A DNA stretch of 45,263 bases from Candidatus Gastranaerophilales bacterium. GTDB taxonomy: Bacteria; Cyanobacteriota; Vampirovibrionia; Gastranaerophilales; Gastranaerophilaceae. The stretch lies in assembly GCA_944323425.1 (NCBI GenBank), contig CALUSL010000018.1, forward strand, positions 1-45,263, given 5' to 3'. This document shows, piece by piece, positions 15,893 through 24,670 of this stretch (the first letter of the stretch is position 1; every line of letters begins with the position of its first letter). The position numbers and the translations under genes were made by a program. Below the pieces are notes generated by a model. It saw only the letters and a list, made by a program, of their open reading frames with translations, made no database searches and was not told the DNA's origin.

Positions 15893-16737
15893 TAGATAGA
15901 AACCACGCCTTCAAATGAATAATCTGCACTACCTGTCATAAATACATCAAAGTTTGTGTTTTGTGAATTGCCCTCCCATTCAATTGTCAAAACTCCTCCG
16001 GGAAGATTAACTTTTACAATTTTGTCACAATATCCATTCAAAATGGCAGCAACAGCACTTGCGCAAGCTCCGGTACCGCAAGCCAACGTGATTCCGCATC
16101 CTCGCTCCCAGACATCAACAGTAATTTCATTTCTTGACAAAACTTTTACAAATTCAACATTTGTTTTTTCGGGAAAAAGCGGATGGTGTTCAAGAGCATA
16201 TCCATAGTTGAGAGCCTCAGATTTTGTATCCCCATCAGAAAAAACAACACAATGAGGATTGCCCATACTAACCGCATTAACAACAAAATCTTTATCTTTT
16301 ACAGAAAGCTTGCAATTTAAACTTTTTTCACCTTTAAAAGGAATTTTTGCAGGCTCCAGTATAGGCTTTGCCATATTCACCTTAACCTGTTCGTTATCAA
16401 GCAATTCAGGAACAATAATACCGGCTCCGGTTTTTACAGAAAATTTCTGTTTATCAACAAGTTTGTTATCATAAACAAACCTGGCAAAACATCTCATACC
16501 GTTTCCGCACATCTGAGCTGTAGAACCGTCAGACTGATAAAAAAGCCAGCCCAAATCAGCATCAGTTTCATTTAAGGTCGGAACAAAAATTCCGTCAGCA
16601 CCAATTCCAAAACGTCTGTCGCATAATTCAACAGAAACTTGAGGAAATTTGTCTTTAACTTTCTCAAATTCATCGGGCATTATCAAAATAAAATCATTTC
16701 CCAACCCCTGCATCTTAGTAAATTTTATTTTCTGCAT
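15892..16737 (-). CDS. dapF: Diaminopimelate epimerase
   Basis: Converts LL- to meso-diaminopimelate for lysine and peptidoglycan synthesis. The 281-residue protein shows KMQGLGNDF, the first catalytic cysteine in MCGNGMRC (Cys77 from my start), MGNPHCVVF, ERGCG and the second catalytic cysteine in ACGTGACAS. I choose the ATG at 16737, which has GAGG six bases upstream; a TTG at 16749 overlaps that site. Promoter element TGCTATAAT lies at 16763-16768. Coupled to the downstream ABC gene. Confidence 0.95.
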   Translation of the reverse strand: MQKIKFTKMQGLGNDFILIMPDEFEKVKDKFPQVSVELCDRRFGIGADGIFVPTLNETDADLGWLFYQSDGSTAQMCGNGMRCFARFVYDNKLVDKQKFSVKTGAGIIVPELLDNEQVKVNMAKPILEPAKIPFKGEKSLNCKLSVKDKDFVVNAVSMGNPHCVVFSDGDTKSEALNYGYALEHHPLFPEKTNVEFVKVLSRNEITVDVWERGCGITLACGTGACASAVAAILNGYCDKIVKVNLPGGVLTIEWEGNSQNTNFDVFMTGSADYSFEGVVSI

Positions 16738-16762
16738 ATAAAACCTCAAAAATTTTTATTTT

Positions 16763-16768
16763 ATTATA
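16763..16768 (-). promoter_or_regulatory. Extended -10 promoter of dapF
   Basis: TGCTATAAT on the minus strand is a perfect extended -10 (TGnTATAAT), 25 bases upstream of the dapF ATG. It sits at the foot of the glnA hairpin (16770-16800), so termination of glnA and initiation of dapF use adjoining DNA. No clear -35. Confidence 0.5.
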
Positions 16769-16769
16769 G

Positions 16770-16800
16770 CATAAAATCAGGCATAACGCCTGATTTTATG
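16770..16800 (-). terminator. Hairpin after glnA, probable terminator
   Basis: A 13-bp perfect stem CATAAAATCAGGC / GCCTGATTTTATG with loop ATAAC begins 19 bases after the glnA stop. The 3' arm on the minus strand ends TGATTTTATG, a poor T-run, so termination may be incomplete and some dapF expression could come from glnA read-through. Confidence 0.6.
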
Positions 16801-16818
16801 GATATTACAAAAAGAAGA

Positions 16819-18186
16819 TTAGTACCTTTCAAGATATCTGTCCAATTCCCATTGAGAAACAAAAATTCTAAAATCATCCCACTCTTTGTATTTTGATGTT
16901 AAAAATTCATGGAAAATATGTTCACCCAATGCTGATTTTACTACATCATTTTTTTCCATACACTGTAAAGCTTCGAGCAAACTTCCGGGAAGCGTATCTA
17001 TTTTGTTTCTTTTTCTTTCTTTATCTGTCATATCATAAATATTATGTTCAACAGGAAGCACCGGTTCTTTTCTGTTTTTTACGCCGTCAATAGCTGACTG
17101 AAGAATAACAGCAAGAGCAAGATAGGGATTGCAGCTCGGATCAGGAGAACGTAACTCAACTCTTGTTGCGTTTCCTCTTTTTGCCGGAACACGAATTAAG
17201 GCACTTCTGTTTGCGTTTGACCAGGCAAGATAAACAGGTGCCTCATAACCCGGAACAAGTCTTTTATAACTGTTAACAAGAGGGTTCGTAACAGCCGTAA
17301 AAGCTTTTACATTGTCCAGTAATCCGCCGATTACCCAAAGAGCCTCTTGAGACAACTGATAAGTTCTTGATTCATCAAAAAATACATTTTTTCCATCTTT
17401 AAAAAGAGAAATATTACAATGCATACCAGAACCGTTAATACCAAAAACAGGCTTAGGCATAAAAGTTGCATGCAATCCGTATTTTGCAGCAACAGCTTTG
17501 ACTGCATATCTGAAAGAAACAACATTGTCAGCAGTAGTCAAAGTATCAGCATATTTAAAATCAATTTCGTGCTGACCCTGAGCAACTTCATGGTGGCTTG
17601 CCTCAATTTCAAAGCCCATATTTTGCAAAGTATGCACAATATCACTTCTTATGTCTTCGCCCAAATCATCGGGACCTACGTCATAATATCCGGCTTTATC
17701 ATGAGTCAGTGTTGTTGCTTTGCTTTCTTCATCTCTTTTAAACAAGAAAAACTCTGCTTCAGGACCAACATTCATAACAAAACCTAAATCCTGAGCTTCT
17801 TTAATTACTCTTTTCAAGTTGCATCTGGGACACCCCTCAAAAGGAGAACCGTCAGCATTGTGAATATCACAAATTATTCTTGCTACATTGCTGCCATCAT
17901 CTTTACTACGCCATGGCAAAATTGAAAACGTTTTTCTATCCGGAAAGAAATACATGTCAGATGTTTCAATATTTCTAAACCCTTTAATAGATGACCCGTC
18001 AAGCATCAACTCATTATTCAAAACTTTATCAATCTGAACAGATGGTACAGCCATATTTTTTACCTGACCGTTTATATCTACAAATTGAAGTCTAATAAAC
18101 TGAACATTATTTTCTTTTACAAGCCTTTTTATTTCTTCTTTTGAAAGTTCTTTTGCATGTTCCGGAATGTAATTTACAGGGCTCAT
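16819..18186 (-). CDS. glnA: Glutamine synthetase, type I
   Basis: Makes glutamine from glutamate, ammonia and ATP. 455 residues with the GSI blocks: FVDINGQVKN, LDGSSIKGF, EAEFFLF, GYYDVGP, EASHHEVAQGQHEIDF, FGINGSGMHCNISLF, VPGYEAPVYLAWSNANRSALIRVP and the C-terminal RVELRSPDPSCNPYLALAVIL. The usual adenylylation-loop sequence around the enterobacterial Tyr397 is not present (the region reads NIYDMTDKERKRNKI), and the length is that of the GSI-alpha class, which is controlled by feedback rather than adenylylation. Start ATG follows GAGGA. A 263-base AT-rich gap upstream carries a 19-bp palindrome (18359-18377). Confidence 0.95.
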   Translation of the reverse strand: MSPVNYIPEHAKELSKEEIKRLVKENNVQFIRLQFVDINGQVKNMAVPSVQIDKVLNNELMLDGSSIKGFRNIETSDMYFFPDRKTFSILPWRSKDDGSNVARIICDIHNADGSPFEGCPRCNLKRVIKEAQDLGFVMNVGPEAEFFLFKRDEESKATTLTHDKAGYYDVGPDDLGEDIRSDIVHTLQNMGFEIEASHHEVAQGQHEIDFKYADTLTTADNVVSFRYAVKAVAAKYGLHATFMPKPVFGINGSGMHCNISLFKDGKNVFFDESRTYQLSQEALWVIGGLLDNVKAFTAVTNPLVNSYKRLVPGYEAPVYLAWSNANRSALIRVPAKRGNATRVELRSPDPSCNPYLALAVILQSAIDGVKNRKEPVLPVEHNIYDMTDKERKRNKIDTLPGSLLEALQCMEKNDVVKSALGEHIFHEFLTSKYKEWDDFRIFVSQWELDRYLERY

Positions 18187-18358
18187 TAAATCCTCGCTAT
18201 TCTTTTCTCTATCTATTGACTAACTAAACAACATAAAACTATTATCGAATTTTTAAAAACTAAAGTCAAACCTGTCACTTTTTGCATAAAAATACACTTC
18301 GAAAAATAAGAAACAAAAACAAAATCAAAAATACTTTTTACAAAAATTTCTTTTCATC

Positions 18359-18377
18359 AACAATAAAATTTATTGTT
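18359..18377. promoter_or_regulatory. 19-bp perfect palindrome upstream of glnA
   Basis: AACAATAAA-A-TTTATTGTT: 9-bp arms around one base, 172 bases upstream of the glnA start in an otherwise featureless AT-rich gap. It could be an operator for a dimeric regulator. It does not match the cyanobacterial NtcA pattern GTA-N8-TAC. In DNA this AT-rich, chance palindromes are not rare. Confidence 0.35.
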
Positions 18378-18449
18378 TAAATAAAAAATTTTTATAAAAA
18401 AATACAAAACTTTTATTTAAAAAACTTTTCTTTACAATCTTAATAATTT

Positions 18450-18731
18450 CTAGTTTTTATCCTTCCTCATATAACAAAAACATCTCAAAAACTCCAATTG
18501 AATAGAAATTGCCGGTATAAGAAAGAAAAACACAGCAATCATCTTTATAGTTACATAACTTTGAAAAATAACAAGTCTTGCCTGTTCAGGTGTAACTTTA
18601 AAGATAAGCTGGCATAAATCAGTTATAGCATCAGTGTTAAAATAATAAATAACATGACCTACAATCATAAATAAAAGTGTAAACAAAAAACATTTAAATA
18701 AAATATTACGCACACGTTTTGCAGGTTCCAT
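18450..18731 (-). CDS. Small membrane protein of unknown function
   Basis: 93 residues with two strongly hydrophobic helices (about 13-33, LFKCFLFTLLFMIVGHVIYYF, and 58-80, YVTIKMIAVFFFLIPAISIQL) separated by a short loop with KVTPEQARL; both ends are positively charged (MEPAKRVR.., YMRKDKN), placing the termini in the cytoplasm. I do not recognise the family. It lies between atpC and glnA. Its translation start is embedded in a 12-bp perfect inverted repeat with the Shine-Dalgarno in the loop, suggesting control at the RNA or operator level. Confidence 0.65.
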   Translation of the reverse strand: MEPAKRVRNILFKCFLFTLLFMIVGHVIYYFNTDAITDLCQLIFKVTPEQARLVIFQSYVTIKMIAVFFFLIPAISIQLEFLRCFCYMRKDKN

Positions 18732-18758
18732 AATAAAACTCCTTTTGTTTTATTATGG
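18728..18758 (-). promoter_or_regulatory. Start-site hairpin with Shine-Dalgarno in the loop
   Basis: 12-bp perfect arms (minus strand CCATAATAAAAC and GTTTTATTATGG) flank the 7-base loop AAAAGGA. The loop is the ribosome-binding site and the 3' arm contains the ATG of the small membrane protein. An AAGGA in a hairpin loop is also the core of CsrA sites. As DNA it is equally a 31-bp operator-like palindrome. Confidence 0.6.
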
Positions 18759-18791
18759 CAAAATTTAAACACAAAAAAATTATCCGAAATA

Positions 18792-19196
18792 CTAATGTTT
18801 CATTGCAGCTTTAAGTCTTGCAAGCGCTTTTGCAAGAGCTATTTGGGCACGGGCTGTATCTACTTCTACTTCATGAGAACCGAGTCTCGCTTCAGCTCTC
18901 TCTTTAGCAGCCTTCGCTCTGGTTACATCTATATCCGACCCTCTTTCTGCAAGATCTGTAAGAATAATTGCCTGATTATCTTTAAACTGAAAAATACCGC
19001 CTATTGTTGCAAAAAGTTCTGACTGACCATCTTTTTCTATTTTGGTAACACCTATATCAAGAGCACTCATGAATGGCTGGTGATCCGGCAAAATACCAAA
19101 TTCACCGTCAACACCTCTTGAATAAATAGCATCAACATCTTCATTCAGAACTTCTTTTTCATGTGTAATAATTTTCAAGTTTATTTTTTTAGACAT
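18792..19196 (-). CDS. atpC: ATP synthase F1 epsilon subunit
   Basis: Central-stalk subunit that couples rotation and inhibits ATP hydrolysis. 134 residues: N-terminal beta-sandwich (INLKIITHEKEVLNEDVDAIYSRGVDGEFGILPDHQPFMSALDIG, with the LPxH motif) and a C-terminal helical hairpin rich in Arg/Ala (RAKAAKERAEARLGS..., ALAKALARLKAAMK). Follows atpD by 22 bases. As in cyanobacteria and plastids, the beta-epsilon pair is separated from the other ATP synthase genes, none of which is in the window. Confidence 0.95.
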   Translation of the reverse strand: MSKKINLKIITHEKEVLNEDVDAIYSRGVDGEFGILPDHQPFMSALDIGVTKIEKDGQSELFATIGGIFQFKDNQAIILTDLAERGSDIDVTRAKAAKERAEARLGSHEVEVDTARAQIALAKALARLKAAMKH

Positions 19197-19218
19197 TCTT
19201 TATGTTTACTCCAAAACT

Positions 19219-20643
<1,425 letters not shown>

Positions 20644-20723
20644 CTATCTGAATAATAATTATTATTATACATTTGTAATAATTTTTATACAAACATAAAA
20701 TTTTTCAATGATACAAAAAGAGG

Positions 20724-20755
20724 AAAAATCCGATATATAAATATCGGATTTTTTT
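20724..20755 (-). terminator. Terminator after the repeat-containing unknown gene
   Basis: AAAAATCCGATAT pairs with ATATCGGATTTTT across the loop ATAA (20737-20740). Symmetrical A- and T-rich flanks mean it can act on both strands; on the minus strand it closes the gene ending at 20774. Confidence 0.88.
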
Positions 20756-20773
20756 ATTTTTTCTTTAAGACAA

Positions 20774-21790
20774 TTATGAATTTTCTTCTTCAAATTTTTT
20801 AATTAACTCATCTGCTTTTGATGTATCTAATCCGGAAACATCATAAACCATACTTTTCGGATTAATTTCATTTGCTGCGCGAACTGCTTGGTTATACAGA
20901 TTTTGTTCTGCAGGTGAAAGATTTGTTAAATCAATATATGTTGATCCGTCTTCTGCTTTTACTCTATGTTTATCATGGATGTAATCCATAATTTTATAAG
21001 CATCTGCTAAATTCAATCCATTTTCTGCTCTTTTTTCTGGTGCTTTTTGCGTCGCTATTTTTCCGTCAATAGCATCCAAAGGTTTAAGTTCTTCTGATTT
21101 TGGCGGTTCTATTTCAAACCCTGGATCGATCTTTTCACCAGGCATTGTTGGAAATTTCACATCCGGTGTTCCTTCTGGTAACTCATTACTGGGCATTGTT
21201 GGAAATTTTACCTCTGGTGTTCCTTCCGGTAATTCATTACTGGGCATTGTTGGAAACTTTATTTTTGGAGCTCCCTCTGGTGATTCTCCACCAGGTTTTT
21301 TCGAAATTTGTAACCATGGAAAAGTAATATTTAACTCTTTAATCTTTTCAAGAATAGTTGAAGGGTCTACATCTTTTCCAATAATATCTTTTATTTTATC
21401 GATAATTTTTTGAGCATTTGCATCTTCCGCATCTCTTTTCTTTTTCAACTCATCCAATTCTTTTTCTTTTTCTTTTATTTGTTCGTCAATTGATTTTGGT
21501 TGTAGTTTATTAAAAAAATCAGAAATATCATTTTTATCACCTGGCATTGTCACAGAAGGGATATTAAAATTATTATCACCACCATTAATAACATATTTTC
21601 CTCCAGGCATTTCGATACAGGCTACTGGTTTACCAAAATTTTCTTTATTTATTTTACCAGATTCATCGAATAACCCTGGGTTCTCTCTATATGGAACTAT
21701 TTCAGGTTTATCGTTCTTGTCATTCTTGTTAATCCAATTAATAGCAATTGTTGCATTTCCGTTTGCTTTTACTGCGTTAAAATTACCCAT
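20774..21790 (-). CDS. Unknown protein with 17-residue proline-rich repeats
   Basis: 338 residues, no signal peptide or membrane segment. In order: an N-terminal region with IEMPGGK and VTMPGDK motifs (to about 90); a charged coiled coil (IDEQIKEKEKELDELKKKRD); a proline-rich section with 17-residue repeats based on FPTMPSNELPEGTPEVK (two full units plus partial ones on each side, DNA 21137-21256); and a C-terminal helical part ending LDTSKADELIKKFEEENS. The recurring MPG/MPS-x-(E/K) motif links the N-terminal and repeat regions. I do not recognise it. Stands alone between two terminators with a strong AAGGAG site. Confidence 0.7.
   Translation of the reverse strand: MGNFNAVKANGNATIAINWINKNDKNDKPEIVPYRENPGLFDESGKINKENFGKPVACIEMPGGKYVINGGDNNFNIPSVTMPGDKNDISDFFNKLQPKSIDEQIKEKEKELDELKKKRDAEDANAQKIIDKIKDIIGKDVDPSTILEKIKELNITFPWLQISKKPGGESPEGAPKIKFPTMPSNELPEGTPEVKFPTMPSNELPEGTPDVKFPTMPGEKIDPGFEIEPPKSEELKPLDAIDGKIATQKAPEKRAENGLNLADAYKIMDYIHDKHRVKAEDGSTYIDLTNLSPAEQNLYNQAVRAANEINPKSMVYDVSGLDTSKADELIKKFEEENS
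21137..21256 (-). repeat. 51-bp tandem repeat inside the unknown gene
   Basis: The minus-strand coding repeat is marked on the plus strand by GGCATTGTTGGAAA starting at 21141, 21192 and 21243, an exact 51-bp period (17 codons). Units are nearly identical in DNA, so copy number probably varies between strains by slippage or recombination. Confidence 0.85.
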
Positions 21791-21857
21791 TCAGTTCTCC
21801 TTTTCTTTTTTTTTAGTAAATTCCTCTTGTTTTTATAAAAACAAACATACAGAAAAA

Positions 21858-21907
21858 ATTGCCTGTCTTTTTTTTAAATAAAAAAAAAGACAGTAAAAAT
21901 AGGCAAT
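21858..21907 (-). terminator. Terminator of thrB
   Basis: Nested hairpin: outer arms ATTGCC (21858-21863) and GGCAAT (21902-21907), and an inner long stem whose ends are CTGTC (21863-21867) and GACAG (21889-21893) continued by T8/A8 pairs. On the minus strand GGCAAT is followed by a T-run. Confidence 0.8.
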
Positions 21908-21945
21908 TTAAACCTATATAGCCCCTTTACATTTTTTAACAATTA

Positions 21946-22875
21946 CTAATCAATAACGACAGCGCCACTTTGTTCTACGTCTAGTGTATAGATCTCTGAT
22001 TTAACATTTAAGTCTAACCATGTTTTGGAAACAATATCTTTTATCTTATTTAAATTATTTCCATGAGATATAACAAGCAAAGAAGGACCTGCTCCACTAA
22101 GCACACAACCCAAAACATTCTCTTCATGCTTCAATGCTTCTTTAATCTCTTTCATACCAGGAACCAATTTTTCCCTATATGGTTGATGTAATCTATCGTT
22201 TAAAGCAAATTTCATTAGTTCTTGGTCTGCAGTATTAACAGCTTCAATGAGCATAGCAGAATGTTTTAAATTAAAAATAGCATCTTTTAATGGAATTTCT
22301 TTAGGAATGACAGAACGAGCAATATCTGTAGCAAGTTCGTAATCAGGAATACAAACAGTTATTTTCCAATCTTTTGGCCAGTTAATTTTTCTGTAAATAA
22401 CACTACCATCCTCTTCAAAAGAAGCAATAACAAATCCACCAACAATTGCCGGAGTAACATTATCAGGATGCCCTTCAATTTCAGACGCAATTGACAAAAG
22501 AGCTGCTTCATCAGCCGGTGACCCCAACAATTTATTTGCAGCAAGCAATCCGCCAACCACAACTGCAGCAGAACTACCTAAACCTCTGGCTATTGGTATA
22601 TGAGTATTTATTGTTATTTTTAATTCGTCAGGTGTTTGTCCGATAGAATTGTATAAAAGTTCAATTGCTTTATAAACAATATTATTTTCATCTGTTGGAA
22701 TTGAGATAATATCTTGTTCATTAGTCTCATCAATAATATTTATTTCAATTCCGGTTCCCGGCATAATTGTCTCTTCTACAGTAATTGTATTATATATAGG
22801 AAGAGCCAATCCCAAACAATCAAATCCAGGACCTAAATTTGCCGTTGTGGCAGGAACTTTCACGCTAACTTTCAT
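21946..22875 (-). CDS. thrB: Homoserine kinase
   Basis: Phosphorylates homoserine for threonine synthesis; GHMP kinase family. 309 residues: KVPATTANLGPGFDCLGLALPIYN at the N-terminus, the ATP-binding PIARGLGSSAAVVVGGLLAAN, EGHPDNVTPAIVGGFV, and the C-terminal CVLSGAGPSLLVIS. I choose ATG 22875, seven bases after AAGGA; a TTG at 22881 is too close to that site. Lies 24 bases after dnaN and is followed by a strong terminator, so dnaN-thrB are probably co-transcribed. Confidence 0.96.
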   Translation of the reverse strand: MKVSVKVPATTANLGPGFDCLGLALPIYNTITVEETIMPGTGIEINIIDETNEQDIISIPTDENNIVYKAIELLYNSIGQTPDELKITINTHIPIARGLGSSAAVVVGGLLAANKLLGSPADEAALLSIASEIEGHPDNVTPAIVGGFVIASFEEDGSVIYRKINWPKDWKITVCIPDYELATDIARSVIPKEIPLKDAIFNLKHSAMLIEAVNTADQELMKFALNDRLHQPYREKLVPGMKEIKEALKHEENVLGCVLSGAGPSLLVISHGNNLNKIKDIVSKTWLDLNVKSEIYTLDVEQSGAVVID

Positions 22876-22899
22876 ACTCAAATCCTTACAAATGTATTC

Positions 22900-24021
22900 C
22901 TATCTAATTTGAATCGGCATTATCAAACATAAATAGTCATCTTCGCTATCAGGTCTGAATAACGTAGCCGAAAGACTTCCACCTAAGCCTATTTTAATTT
23001 TTTCTGATTCCATTATTTTTAAAGAATCAAGAACATATCTGTAATTAAATGCAATGGTTAACTCTTCATCTGTATATTCAACAGAAATAGAATCTTCTCC
23101 GAGACCGGCATCAGGAGTATCCGCTTTCAAAAACAGATTATTTTCTGCAAAAATAAATTTTACAATATTCGTTCTTTCATTAACCATTACTGCAACACGT
23201 TCAAGAGCATTAATCATATCTTCTCTTGATACAATCGCATTTTTTTCACATGTTTGAGGTATAAGCTGTTTGTATGGAGGATATTCTCCTTCGAGAAGTC
23301 TGGAGGACATGATTAAATTTGATGTTTTAAAAGTAATTTTTGTTTTTTCTACAAATAATGAAATTTTTTCTTCGCCGAGATAAGGAGCTATTCTCAAAAA
23401 TTCCTGTAGAGTTTTTGAAGGAATTACACAACTTATATCTGTTTCTTTTTCGTTTTGTATTTTTTCAATAATTCTAGTCAATCTATTTCCATCAGTAGCA
23501 GCCATTTCAAGCGAATCTTTAGAAATAGAACAGAAAACACCGCTGATTATATTTCTATTTTCATAATTTGCTGCAGAAAAAGCTGTATATTTTATTGATT
23601 TAATAAACGGATTTAGTTCAATTTCAACAAATTCTTTTTCTTTTAATTCATCTTCAGTGATAACAGGAGGAAATTCATCAGCACTAATACCAATCAATTC
23701 AAATTTTGAGTTGCCGCATGTAATATTAACGACATTTGTTGTTTCATTTAAAGAAAAAACAACAGGTTTGTTGCTTAATTTTGATGCAATTTCTGATAAT
23801 TTTTTTGCAGGTAAAGTAATTTTTCCTTCTTTTTGAACAGAAGCAACAGTGCTTGATGATATATTTATATCCAAATCTGTTGCACTAAATTTTATGTGAT
23901 TATTTTCATCCGCTTCAATTAAAATATTCGAAAGTACGGGTTGAATACCTCTTGCAACTGTAGTTTTTTCTACAATTTTTAAATTTGTTGCTAAAAGTTC
24001 TTTTTCAATTGTGAATTCCAT
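22900..24021 (-). CDS. dnaN: DNA polymerase III beta subunit (sliding clamp)
   Basis: Ring clamp that holds the replicative polymerase on DNA. 373 residues with the three-domain clamp pattern: IEKELLATNLKIVEKTTVARGIQPVLSNILIEA, KLSEIASKLSN, YTAFSAANYENRNIISGVFCSI, AATDGNRLTRI, SLFVEKTKITFKTSNLIMSSRLLEGEYPPYKQLIP and the C-terminal PDSEDDYLCLIMPIQIR. SD GGAG precedes the ATG. Upstream lies the 349-base AT-rich gap that looks like oriC; dnaN reads away from it. dnaA is not in the window. Confidence 0.96.
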   Translation of the reverse strand: MEFTIEKELLATNLKIVEKTTVARGIQPVLSNILIEADENNHIKFSATDLDINISSSTVASVQKEGKITLPAKKLSEIASKLSNKPVVFSLNETTNVVNITCGNSKFELIGISADEFPPVITEDELKEKEFVEIELNPFIKSIKYTAFSAANYENRNIISGVFCSISKDSLEMAATDGNRLTRIIEKIQNEKETDISCVIPSKTLQEFLRIAPYLGEEKISLFVEKTKITFKTSNLIMSSRLLEGEYPPYKQLIPQTCEKNAIVSREDMINALERVAVMVNERTNIVKFIFAENNLFLKADTPDAGLGEDSISVEYTDEELTIAFNYRYVLDSLKIMESEKIKIGLGGSLSATLFRPDSEDDYLCLIMPIQIR

Positions 24022-24029
24022 TTTTTCTC

Positions 24030-24350
24030 CAGAGTTTTTTGTAAGTTCTTTTTGTTTTTTATTTTATTTATTTAAATAATAAAATAATATATTTAAATAA
24101 TAATATTTAGTAAAGAAATAAAAAACTGTATAAAACTATTATAAAGCAAACATATATTTGAAACAAAGTTGTTCAAAATTATGTAAAATTTTTGTGTAAA
24201 ACTAAAAATTATTTTGAACAATTTTGTTTTTAAATTTTTTATTTATTTTTTGTACAAAATTTTTCAAAGTTTTTTACAGTCAAAAAACATTTTTTCTACA
24301 GGTTTTCTACAACAAAAAAATGACATGATATTATAAATAAAAGTCATGGA
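24030..24350. other. Candidate chromosomal replication origin (oriC)
   Basis: Gene-free, about 85-90% AT, directly upstream of dnaN. Contents: a roughly 50-base pure A/T tract (24058-24109) with the 13-mer TATTTAAATAATA twice (24069-24081, 24090-24102), a DUE candidate; an 11-bp inverted repeat TTGTTCAAAAT / ATTTTGAACAA (24169-24179, 24211-24221); and DnaA-box-like 9-mers TTTTTTACA (24270), TTTTCTACA (24292) and TTTTCTACA (24303), spaced 22 and 11 bp, plus TGTGTAAAA (24193-24201, reverse complement TTTTACACA). The cyanobacterial-type box TTTTCCACA differs from TTTTCTACA at one base. Plus-strand G over C excess appears to the right of this point and not to the left. Confidence 0.6.
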
Positions 24351-24370
24351 AACATGCTCTATTCAAAAGT

Positions 24371-24670
24371 TTAACAATTTTTAAAATCATCAGGTTTTTT
24401 GTTATGAATCCATCTTGCCAGTTCTTGTTGTTCAAAACTCAATGCGAAATTATACAAACTTTTTATTAAATTTCTTCCTGATGGAGATTTTCCTATTAAC
24501 AAAAAATCACCAGCTTTATTTTTTGCAATGTAAATTTCTTTCTGAATTATTTTTTCTACATTATTTTTTGCAGGTGATTCTATTTTTGTTTTTAACCAGA
24601 AGAAAAGAAGAGAAACCGGAGGCTTCTCTTTATTTTCTTTTAAAAAATCTGAAAATTCTTTTATTATCAT
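24371..24670 (-). CDS. Unknown small protein
   Basis: 99 residues, no membrane segment: a lysine-rich helical N-terminal half (MIIKEFSDFLKENKEKPPVSLLFFWLKTKIESP) and a C-terminal part with NLIKSLYNFALSFEQQELARWIHNKK. I do not recognise it; it does not look like DciA. Its start overlaps the stop of the isochorismatase-like gene (TAATG), so it is translationally coupled to it. It ends at the edge of the putative origin with no visible terminator. Confidence 0.55.
   Translation of the reverse strand: MIIKEFSDFLKENKEKPPVSLLFFWLKTKIESPAKNNVEKIIQKEIYIAKNKAGDFLLIGKSPSGRNLIKSLYNFALSFEQQELARWIHNKKPDDFKNC

Noticed and set aside
17419-17787. Plus-strand 122-codon frame inside glnA
   Set aside because: Shadow of the glutamine synthetase coding sequence, which is fully conserved on the minus strand.
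18187-18449. Glutamine riboswitch (glnA motif) or NtcA site upstream of glnA
   Set aside because: No match to the conserved glnA-motif core or to GTA-N8-TAC on either strand; only an AT-rich palindrome is present.
21100-21327. Plus-strand Leu/His/Pro repeat protein at the 51-bp repeats
   Set aside because: It is only the reverse-strand reading of the repeat in the minus-strand gene and has no start signals.
24371-24670. DciA (DUF721) helicase loader next to dnaN
   Set aside because: Length is plausible but none of the DUF721 core pattern is visible, and the gene is coupled to the isochorismatase-like gene rather than to dnaN.
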